NCBI RefSeq assembly: GCF_016466415.2
Contig: NZ_CP066771.1
Location: 2,108,001-2,172,000, forward strand
DNA: 64,000 bases
Source of the DNA: Ralstonia pickettii
GTDB lineage: Bacteria; Pseudomonadota; Gammaproteobacteria; Burkholderiales; Burkholderiaceae
Reading direction: 5' to 3'
A program made the position numbers and the translations under genes. The notes beneath the pieces are model-generated. The model was not told the DNA's origin, ran no database searches, and saw nothing but the letters and a program-made list of their open reading frames with translations. Shown piece after piece: positions 47,900 to 54,502 of this stretch (the stretch's first letter is position 1; every line of letters starts with the position of its first letter).

Positions 47900-48997
47900 A
47901 TGTCCAATCTCAGCGCCGCACTGAACCTGGTGCCGTCTGAAACCCAGCTGCCCGTCTCTGCTTACTTCGACGAGGCGCTGTATCAAACTGAAATCGAACG
48001 TCTGTTCAAACATGGCCCCGGTTACGTCGGCCATGAGCTGATGGTTCCGGAAGTTGGCGACTACCACACGCTTGCCGCCGAGGCCGAAGGCCGCGTGCTG
48101 GTGCGCAATCCGAACGGCGTCGAACTGCTTTCCAACGTGTGCCGGCATCGGCAGGCCATCATGCTCAATGGGCGCGGCAATGCTCAGAACATCGTTTGCC
48201 CGCTGCATCGCTGGACGTACAACCTGCAGGGCGACCTGCTGGGCGCGCCACACTTCGAGAAGCAACCATGCGCGCACCTGTCGCGCTCGCCGCTGCAGAA
48301 CTGGAACGGTCTGCTGTTCGAAGGCAAGCGTGACGTGCGCGAAGACCTCGCCCGCCTGGGCGTGGCGCGCGATCTCGATTTTTCCGGCTACATGCTCGAC
48401 CACGTCGAGGTGCACGACTGCAACTACAATTGGAAGACCTTCATCGAGGTGTACCTCGAGGACTACCACGTCGTGCCCTTCCATCCCGGCCTCGGCCAGT
48501 TCGTCTCGTGCGACGACCTGGAGTGGGAATTCGGCGAGTGGCACAGCGTACAGACCGTCGGCATCCACGCCAATTTGCGCAAACCGGGCACACCGGCTTA
48601 CCAGAAGTGGCACGACGCCGTGCTGCGCTTCAATAACGGCGAGATGCCGAAGTACGGCGCGGTGTGGCTCACGTACTACCCGAACGTGATGGTCGAGTGG
48701 TATCCGAACGTGCTGGTGGTTTCGACGCTGCATCCGCTCGGCCCGACCAAGACGCGCAACGTGGTCGAGTTCTACTACCCGGAAGAGATCGTGCTGTTCG
48801 AGCGCGAATTCGTTGAAGCCGAACGCGCCGCCTATATGGAAACGTGCATCGAAGACGACGAGATCGCCGAGCGCATGGATGCGGGGCGCCTGGCCCTGCT
48901 CAAGCGCGGCACGAGCGAAGTCGGCCCGTACCAGTCGCCCATGGAGGACGGCATGCAGCACTTCCACGAATGGTATCGGCGCGTGATGAACTACTAA
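47900..48997 (+). CDS. Rieske non-haem iron oxygenase, ring-hydroxylating alpha-subunit type
   Basis: Oxygenase of 365 residues. The Rieske domain binds its 2Fe-2S cluster through C81-x-H83 (CRHRQ) and C100-x2-H103 (CPLHRW). The catalytic domain carries the mononuclear iron histidines in YLEDYHVVPFHPGLGQF, with an acidic ligand further on. The ATG at 47900 has a GGGAGTGGGG purine stretch upstream; a frame open from 47858 adds only unrelated residues. No beta subunit, ferredoxin or reductase gene lies nearby, so it is either a single-component oxygenase served by distant electron carriers or a homotrimeric demethylase-type enzyme. Substrate unknown. It ends in a strong terminator. Confidence 0.88.
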   Translation: MSNLSAALNLVPSETQLPVSAYFDEALYQTEIERLFKHGPGYVGHELMVPEVGDYHTLAAEAEGRVLVRNPNGVELLSNVCRHRQAIMLNGRGNAQNIVCPLHRWTYNLQGDLLGAPHFEKQPCAHLSRSPLQNWNGLLFEGKRDVREDLARLGVARDLDFSGYMLDHVEVHDCNYNWKTFIEVYLEDYHVVPFHPGLGQFVSCDDLEWEFGEWHSVQTVGIHANLRKPGTPAYQKWHDAVLRFNNGEMPKYGAVWLTYYPNVMVEWYPNVLVVSTLHPLGPTKTRNVVEFYYPEEIVLFEREFVEAERAAYMETCIEDDEIAERMDAGRLALLKRGTSEVGPYQSPMEDGMQHFHEWYRRVMNY

Positions 48998-49043
48998 GCG
49001 ACGGCTGAAGGTAGGCATCCGCCGCCTTCCGCGTCACAATAGG

Positions 49044-49078
49044 AACGGTGCAGCCTGCGGGCCGCACCGTTTTTTTTT
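49044..49078 (+). terminator. Rho-independent terminator after the Rieske gene
   Basis: AACGGTGC pairs with GCACCGTT around a 12-base loop, followed by nine T residues. It isolates the Rieske gene from the transporter gene starting at 49095. Confidence 0.88.
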
Positions 49079-49094
49079 CGTCCTCCCCCTTGCC

Positions 49095-50084
49095 ATGCCT
49101 GCCGACAACGCAACCGCTGCTCCGACTGCCATCCAGACGGCCGACAGTTCCTCCCGCCAATCGCTGTGGATGATCCTTGCTGCGTTCGCCTTCTCGGCGA
49201 TGGGCGTGTGCGTGAAGCTGGCCTCAGCGCACTACAGCACGGGTGAGATCGTCTTCTACCGCAGCGTGATCGGCATGACGCTGATGGGCGCCGTCCTCGC
49301 CAAGACAGGCGCGGGCATCCGCACACCCTATCTCACGGCGCACATCAAGCGCAGCGTGTTCGGCGTAACGTCGCTGCTGCTGTGGTTCACGTCGATCAGC
49401 CTGCTACCGCTGGCAACAGCCATGACGCTGAACTACATGTCGCCGGTGTGGATTGCGCTGATCATCGGCGCGGGTGCTGCAATGGCCGGCAAAGCCGCGG
49501 GCGCCGAAAAGAAGATGGTGGCTGCGATCCTGATGTCGTTTGTCGGTGTGCTGTGCCTGCTGCAACCGAGCGTGGGAAGCGGGCCGTCCCAGCTCGCCGG
49601 CGGCATGGTCGGGCTGGTCTCTGGCGTGTTCACCGCCCTCGCCTATGTAGAGGTCCGCCAACTGGGCGACCTGGGCGAGAACGAGGCACGCATCGTGTTT
49701 TACTTTTCCCTGGTGAGCGCAATTGCCGGCGGCGTGTGGATGCTGATCGGCGGGGCGCAATCGCATACGTGGCATAGCGCCGGCCTGCTGCTGGCGGTCG
49801 GGCTTCTCGCCACGCTCGGCCAGACCGCCATGACGCGCGCCTACAAGCGCGGTAATACGCTCCTGACTGCCAACCTGCAATACACCGGCATTGTCTTTGC
49901 GAGCGGGTGGGGTATGTTGCTGTGGAATGACCACCTGAACGCGCTGTCGTGGGCGGGCATGGCGCTCATCATCGGCAGCGGGATCGTGACCACCGTCATG
50001 CGCGCCCGCCAGTCGGGCACCGAGCATCCGACGCCGCAGACCGCCGTGTCCGGCCCGGAAGCCGAGATTCACCCGGAAGTTTGA
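49095..50084 (+). CDS. DMT-superfamily (EamA) transporter
   Basis: Inner-membrane protein of 329 residues with about ten hydrophobic segments arranged as two EamA repeats (first WMILAAFAFSAMGVCVKLAS, second around LAGGMVGLVSGVFTALAYVE). GEIVFYRSVIGM and the SPVWIALIIGAG segment fit the RhaT/YdcZ-type drug/metabolite exporters. A soluble, charged tail of about 30 residues ends the protein. It precedes the mercaptopyruvate sulfurtransferase gene by 21 bases, so the two may be cotranscribed; export of a sulfur metabolite is a speculation. Substrate not determinable. Confidence 0.88.
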   Translation: MPADNATAAPTAIQTADSSSRQSLWMILAAFAFSAMGVCVKLASAHYSTGEIVFYRSVIGMTLMGAVLAKTGAGIRTPYLTAHIKRSVFGVTSLLLWFTSISLLPLATAMTLNYMSPVWIALIIGAGAAMAGKAAGAEKKMVAAILMSFVGVLCLLQPSVGSGPSQLAGGMVGLVSGVFTALAYVEVRQLGDLGENEARIVFYFSLVSAIAGGVWMLIGGAQSHTWHSAGLLLAVGLLATLGQTAMTRAYKRGNTLLTANLQYTGIVFASGWGMLLWNDHLNALSWAGMALIIGSGIVTTVMRARQSGTEHPTPQTAVSGPEAEIHPEV

Positions 50085-50105
50085 TCGACCCTGGAGATTG
50101 CCGCC

Positions 50106-50993
50106 ATGAGCGAACGCGCTCACTACGCCACCCTCATCACCGCGCCGCAACTGGCCGCGCTGCAACAGAGCGCGCCTGAGGCGGTGGTCGTCATCGATTG
50201 CAGTTTCGACCTCGCCAATCCCGCTGCGGGGCGCGATGCGTATCACGCCAGCCATGTGCCCGGTGCGTTCTACATGCACCTCGACAACGAACTGTCGGGC
50301 CCCAAAACCGGCACCAACGGCCGCCACCCGCTGCCCGACGCAGAGGCGCTGGTCGCGCGCCTGCAGGCGCTGGGCGTGAACGACGATACGCAAGTCGTCG
50401 CGTATGACCGCCAGGGCAACATGTATGCGGCGCGCCTGTGGTGGCTGCTGCGCTGGGTCGGTCACGCCGATGTGGCGGTACTCGATGGCGGCCTCCAAGC
50501 CTGGGAAGCCGCGCACTTTCCCGTCGACCAGGTCATCCCGGAAGAACCGCAGCTCAACGCCACGCCCGGCAACATCACGCGCAAGCCCTCGCTCATGCAG
50601 ATGGTGACGGCAGAAATCGTGCAGAAATACCTCGGCCACGCCGACAAGCCCATCGTCGACGCCCGCGCCCCCGACCGCTATCGCGGTGAAAACGAAACGC
50701 TCGATCCCGTTGGCGGCCACATCCCTGGCGCGCGCAACCGTTTCTTCCGGGACAACCTGCAGGCCGACGGCACGTTCAAGCCGGCAGACCAACTGCGCGC
50801 CGACTTTACGGCCGTGCTGGCCGGCGCCAAGCCCCAAGACGCGACGCTGCAATGCGGCTCGGGCGTGACTGCCTGCCACAACGCCTTGGCCATGGAGATC
50901 GCTGGTCTCACGGGCGCCGCGCTCTATGCCGGCTCATGGAGCGAGTGGTGCAGCGACCCGTCGCGCCCGGTGGCGACGGGGCCGAATCCGTAA
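50106..50993 (+). CDS. 3-mercaptopyruvate sulfurtransferase (SseA-type)
   Basis: Two-domain rhodanese of 295 residues. The inactive N-terminal domain includes HVPGAFYMHLDNELSG and VVAYDRQGNMYAARLWWLLR; the active C-terminal domain has DARAPDRYRGENETLDP, HIPGARN and the loop LQCGSGVTACHN with nucleophile C250. CGSGVT identifies mercaptopyruvate rather than thiosulfate preference. It transfers sulfane sulfur to cyanide or thiols, linking cysteine degradation with H2S and tRNA thiolation. It lies 21 bases after the EamA transporter gene and ends in a bidirectional terminator. Confidence 0.9.
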   Translation: MSERAHYATLITAPQLAALQQSAPEAVVVIDCSFDLANPAAGRDAYHASHVPGAFYMHLDNELSGPKTGTNGRHPLPDAEALVARLQALGVNDDTQVVAYDRQGNMYAARLWWLLRWVGHADVAVLDGGLQAWEAAHFPVDQVIPEEPQLNATPGNITRKPSLMQMVTAEIVQKYLGHADKPIVDARAPDRYRGENETLDPVGGHIPGARNRFFRDNLQADGTFKPADQLRADFTAVLAGAKPQDATLQCGSGVTACHNALAMEIAGLTGAALYAGSWSEWCSDPSRPVATGPNP

Positions 50994-51014
50994 TCTGCGA
51001 ATCCGGCGCGCAGC

Positions 51015-51042
51015 AAAAAGCCCGGTATCGACCGGGCTTTTT
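51015..51042. terminator. Bidirectional terminator between sulfurtransferase and ZIP genes
   Basis: Twelve-base perfect stem AAAAAGCCCGGT/ACCGGGCTTTTT with loop ATCG. It can stop the plus-strand sulfurtransferase and the minus-strand metal transporter, whose stop lies 20 bases to the right. Confidence 0.9.
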
Positions 51043-51062
51043 CTTGAAGCCGATGCGCCGCC

Positions 51063-51869
51063 TCAATGTGCGTGACCGTGCAAACCTTCGGTCAGCAGAA
51101 AGATCATCGCGATCCCCGCAGCAATCAGCGCGACCTGCACCGCCGATTCCTGCCAGCGCGGCCGGCGCTTCATCTGCGGCATCAGATCGCACACGGCGAT
51201 GTAAATGAAGCTGCTGGACGCCACCACCAGCACATAAGGAATCCACGACGTCAGTCGATCCAGCAGGTAGTAGCCGAGCACCGCGCCTACCAGCGCGCAG
51301 AGGCTGCAGATGAGGTTGTAGACAAAGGCGCGCGTCTTGGAGAATCCGGCGTTGAGCAGCACCATGAAATCCCCGATCTCCTGTGGGATCTCGTGTGCGG
51401 CAATCGCCAGCGCGGTGACGATACCGACCCTGGTGTCCGCCAGGAACGCGGCAGCAATCACGATCCCGTCCGAAAAATTATGCAGCCCATCGCCCACGAG
51501 GATCATCAGGCCACTGCGCCCGGCTTCCTGCCGGTCATGGCCGTGGTGATGGCCGTGCCCATCACCCTCGTGGTGATGTGAATGGCGGATCAATGAGATC
51601 TTTTCCAGCAGGAAAAAACCCAGCAGCCCGGCGAGCAACGTGGCGAACAACGCATGCGTATTGGGCTCGATGCCGCGATGGGCTTCGAACGCCTCCGGCA
51701 ACGAATGCAGCAGCGACGTGGCCAGCAGCACGCCCACCGAAAAACTGACCATCCGATCGACCATGCGCGACAACACCGTGAGCGACAGCACGGCAGCGCC
51801 CGCCATGCTGCCGATGCCGGACAGCGCGGTGGCCACGAGAATGCCTAACAGGGTGGTATCGAAGGTCAT
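51063..51869 (-). CDS. ZIP-family divalent metal transporter
   Basis: Inner-membrane metal importer of 268 residues with eight predicted helices. A cytoplasmic His-rich loop (RHSHHHEGDGHGHHHGHD) lies between helices 3 and 4. The binuclear metal site is visible in helix 4 (VGDGLHNFSDGIVIAA) and helix 5 (IAAHEIPQEIGDFMVL), the ZIP hallmarks. Zinc is the likely main substrate, possibly also iron or manganese. The ATG at 51869 begins the first helix; no strong Shine-Dalgarno is visible and the frame continues upstream with unrelated sequence. The C-terminus ends in His residues (HGHAH). Confidence 0.9.
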   Translation of the reverse strand: MTFDTTLLGILVATALSGIGSMAGAAVLSLTVLSRMVDRMVSFSVGVLLATSLLHSLPEAFEAHRGIEPNTHALFATLLAGLLGFFLLEKISLIRHSHHHEGDGHGHHHGHDRQEAGRSGLMILVGDGLHNFSDGIVIAAAFLADTRVGIVTALAIAAHEIPQEIGDFMVLLNAGFSKTRAFVYNLICSLCALVGAVLGYYLLDRLTSWIPYVLVVASSSFIYIAVCDLMPQMKRRPRWQESAVQVALIAAGIAMIFLLTEGLHGHAH

Positions 51870-51960
51870 ACGGAGGTAACGCAGCGGGAGCCAATAAACG
51901 CAACAGAGTTGCAAGAAGGGCGGATTGTATGCCGCTTTACCAACCTTTGCCAGTGCAGGC

Positions 51961-51995
51961 AAAAGAAAAGGCCCCGGGGCGACTCCCCAGAGCCT
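51961..51995 (-). terminator. Rho-independent terminator after the dienelactone hydrolase gene
   Basis: On the minus strand AAAGGC...GGGG-AGTCG-CCCC...GGCCTTTT forms a long interrupted stem that ends in TTTTCTTTT, 24 bases past the hydrolase stop. It separates the hydrolase from the ZIP gene on the same strand. Confidence 0.72.
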
Positions 51996-52018
51996 TTCGC
52001 GTTGGGCGCGTCGCGCTG

Positions 52019-52897
52019 CTACACCACGCCGTGATCCTTGAACCAGGCGAGGCATTTCTTCCAGCCATCTTCCGCGTCGGCCTTCACATAGCTCGGGCGG
52101 TAGTCAGCGTGAAAAGCGTGGCCGGAATTTGGGTACACGATGATGCGCGATGCATGCGCCTTGGGGTTCGTGGATTTTTCCAGCGCGACCTTCATCGTGT
52201 CGCGCACGTCTTCCGTGATCACGGTGTCCTTCGCGCCGTAGAGACCCAGCACGGGCGCTTTCAGTTCGTCCACCTTGTCGACGGGCGAAACCGGTTGCAG
52301 CGGATTCGGATTGCCCTTCAGCGGCCCGTACCACGCTACTGCAGCCTTGATGCCGGGGTTGCGCTCCGCAGCCAGCCAGACTTGGCGCCCGCCCCAGCAG
52401 AAGCCGGTCATGCCGATACGCGCCGCGTCGCCGCCGTTCTCGGTGGCCCATGCGATCGTGGCGTCGATATCGCCCGCCACCTGGGAATCCGGCACCTTTG
52501 AAACCACGTTGGCAACGGTTTCCTGCACCGTCCCATAAGCACGCGGATCGCCCTGGCGCACAAACAGTTCAGGCGCGATCGCCAGATAACCGAGCTTGGC
52601 AAAGCGTCGGCAGATATCGGCAATGTATTCGTGTACGCCAAAGATCTCGCTGATGACGATCACCACCGGCAGCTTCGTCTTGCCTTCTGGCTGGGCACGA
52701 TAGGCCGGCATCTTGAAATCGCCCACCGGCACGGTCACCTCTCCGGCCGTCAGCCCATTGAAATCGGTATGGACGGTCTGCGCCGACACTGGCAGCACCG
52801 CCGCCGCAAAGGCTGAGCCCAACGCCGTCTTCATGAAACCGCGACGGTCAAAGCTGCGGCCGGGTACCAGACTCTCCACTTCTGCATCAAGCTGCAT
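52019..52897 (-). CDS. Dienelactone hydrolase-family protein, Tat-exported
   Basis: Alpha/beta hydrolase of 292 residues. The N-terminus carries a twin-arginine signal (SFDRRGFMKTALGSAFAAAV, cleavage near VSAQ), so it is exported folded to the periplasm. The core has the glutamate in VISEIFGVHEYI, the nucleophile C167 in GFCWGG, and the Asp and His of the triad in GAKDTVI and GHAFHADYRP, the dienelactone hydrolase arrangement with Cys nucleophile. The periplasmic location and absence of chlorocatechol genes argue against a classical clcD role; substrate unknown. GAGGAG precedes the start codon. Confidence 0.9.
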   Translation of the reverse strand: MQLDAEVESLVPGRSFDRRGFMKTALGSAFAAAVLPVSAQTVHTDFNGLTAGEVTVPVGDFKMPAYRAQPEGKTKLPVVIVISEIFGVHEYIADICRRFAKLGYLAIAPELFVRQGDPRAYGTVQETVANVVSKVPDSQVAGDIDATIAWATENGGDAARIGMTGFCWGGRQVWLAAERNPGIKAAVAWYGPLKGNPNPLQPVSPVDKVDELKAPVLGLYGAKDTVITEDVRDTMKVALEKSTNPKAHASRIIVYPNSGHAFHADYRPSYVKADAEDGWKKCLAWFKDHGVV

Positions 52898-53005
52898 CGC
52901 ACTCTCCTCGCGCCCACGGGCGGTTACGGTGAACGAAGCGGCTAGTCTACCGAAGCAAATGCATTGTTGCCGAGCCAGACATCCGGCTCGGCCACGAGGA
53001 CGGGC

Positions 53006-54295
53006 CTAGTGCAGCTTGACGCGCGGATTCGTCTTGCTGCGCAGCCAGTGCATGACCGTGTCGACCGACATACGCACCCAGCCGTGTAGCGCCAGCACGT
53101 GCATGCGGTACAGCGACGTGTACATCAGACGTGCCATCAGGCCTTCGATGAACATCGAGCCGCCGATCAGCCCGCCCATCAGGCTGCCGACCGCACTGAA
53201 ATGGCCAAGCGACACCAGCGAGCCGAGATCCTTGAACGCGAACGGCTGGACTGGCTTGCCCTCCATGCGCTTGCGCAACGCATCGAACAGATAGGTGGCC
53301 TGCTGATGTGCCGCCTGCGCCCGCGGCGGCACGCTGGTCGACGCCTCGGGCCAGGGGCAGCTCGCGCAATCGCCAAAGGCGTAGATTGAATCGTCACCCT
53401 CCACCTGCAGCGTGCGCGAGACGATCACCTGCCCCAGCTTGTTCACCGGCAGCCCCAGCTCGCCCAGCACGGACGGTGCACGGATGCCCGCGGCCCACAC
53501 GGTCAGATCTGCCGGAATGGATTTGCCGCTGGCCGTGTTGACGGCGCTGGCGGTCACTTCCGTCACACGTTCACTGGTGATGACGTCCACGTCGAGCTTG
53601 TGCAGCAGCTCGGTGGTCGCCGCCGAAATGCGCTCCTTGAGCACCGGCAGAATCCGCGGACCGCCTTCGATCAGATGGATGCGAATGTCGTGGCGCGGGT
53701 CCAGCTTGTGCAGCCCATAAGCGGCCAGCACGTGGGCGGTGTTGCGCAGTTCGGCCGACAGCTCCACGCCCGTGGCTCCCGCACCGACAATGGCGATGTC
53801 GACCTGCGGACGCGCATCGCCCACACCGTTCTGCGCGCGCATGCATGCCGCGATGAGCTTGCGGCGAAAGCGCTCGGCCTGCCATGCGGTGTCGAGCGCG
53901 ATGGCATGCTCGGCCGTGCCCGGCACACCAAAGAAATGCGTCACGCTGCCGATGGACAGCACCAGCGTGTCGTACGAAATGGCACGCTCCGGCAGCACCT
54001 CGGTGCCGTCGGCATCAACGCATCCGGACACGATGATGGATTTGGTGACGCGATCGAGGCCCTTCAGTTCGCCCTGCTGGAATTCGAAGCCGTGCCAGCG
54101 CGCCTGCGCAGCGTATTCGAGCTGATGCGTGTTCGGATCCATGCTGCCGGCAGCGACTTCATGCAGCAGTGGTTTCCAGATGTGTGTGGGGTTGCGGTCG
54201 ACCAGAATGACCTGGGCGGCACCGCGCTTGCCCAGCTTGTCGCCCAGGCGCGTCGCAAGCTCCAACCCGCCTGCGCCATCCGTCTGCCCTACCAT
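53006..54295 (-). CDS. Type II NADH dehydrogenase-like flavoprotein with atypical N-terminus
   Basis: Membrane-associated NADH:quinone oxidoreductase family, 429 residues from an ATG with strong AGGAG upstream. Clear NDH-2 features are VDRNPTHIWKPLLHEVAAGS, DTLVLSIGSVTHFFGVPG, the NAD Rossmann motif IAIVGAGATGVELSAEL, the YAFGDCASCPWP flavin segment and a hydrophobic C-terminal anchor region. The N-terminus is odd: it reads MVGQTDGAGGLELATRLGD, whereas family members begin with a beta strand and GGGAGG. The strand and first glycine of the FAD fingerprint are therefore missing. It may be a variant or a 5'-damaged gene. Confidence 0.82.
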   Translation of the reverse strand: MVGQTDGAGGLELATRLGDKLGKRGAAQVILVDRNPTHIWKPLLHEVAAGSMDPNTHQLEYAAQARWHGFEFQQGELKGLDRVTKSIIVSGCVDADGTEVLPERAISYDTLVLSIGSVTHFFGVPGTAEHAIALDTAWQAERFRRKLIAACMRAQNGVGDARPQVDIAIVGAGATGVELSAELRNTAHVLAAYGLHKLDPRHDIRIHLIEGGPRILPVLKERISAATTELLHKLDVDVITSERVTEVTASAVNTASGKSIPADLTVWAAGIRAPSVLGELGLPVNKLGQVIVSRTLQVEGDDSIYAFGDCASCPWPEASTSVPPRAQAAHQQATYLFDALRKRMEGKPVQPFAFKDLGSLVSLGHFSAVGSLMGGLIGGSMFIEGLMARLMYTSLYRMHVLALHGWVRMSVDTVMHWLRSKTNPRVKLH

Positions 54296-54502
54296 GTGCC
54301 TCTCCTGGAGCCGTTGAATCTTTTCGATCACGTGATCTGTCAGGTGCAGTCTGCTGCAACGCAAAATTCACCGCAACCCCGCAAGCATGGATATGGCGAA
54401 TCATGGCAACCGCATGCCCAGGCCCTGCGCAGGCTGCCTCGGCAGGCAAAGTGGCGCCGAGCGTTGCTTCACGGCGCGGCTCTCGCGCTGCATGCGATCG
54501 CG

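Noticed and set aside
51929-52501. 190-codon plus-strand frame after a GGAGG near the ZIP start
   Set aside because: It is antisense to the dienelactone hydrolase gene and crosses that gene's terminator; no protein family features.
54296-54364. Upstream extension of the NADH dehydrogenase frame to recover the missing FAD strand
   Set aside because: The added residues (QRLQERH and before) do not resemble a Rossmann strand, and the strong ribosome-binding site points to 54295.
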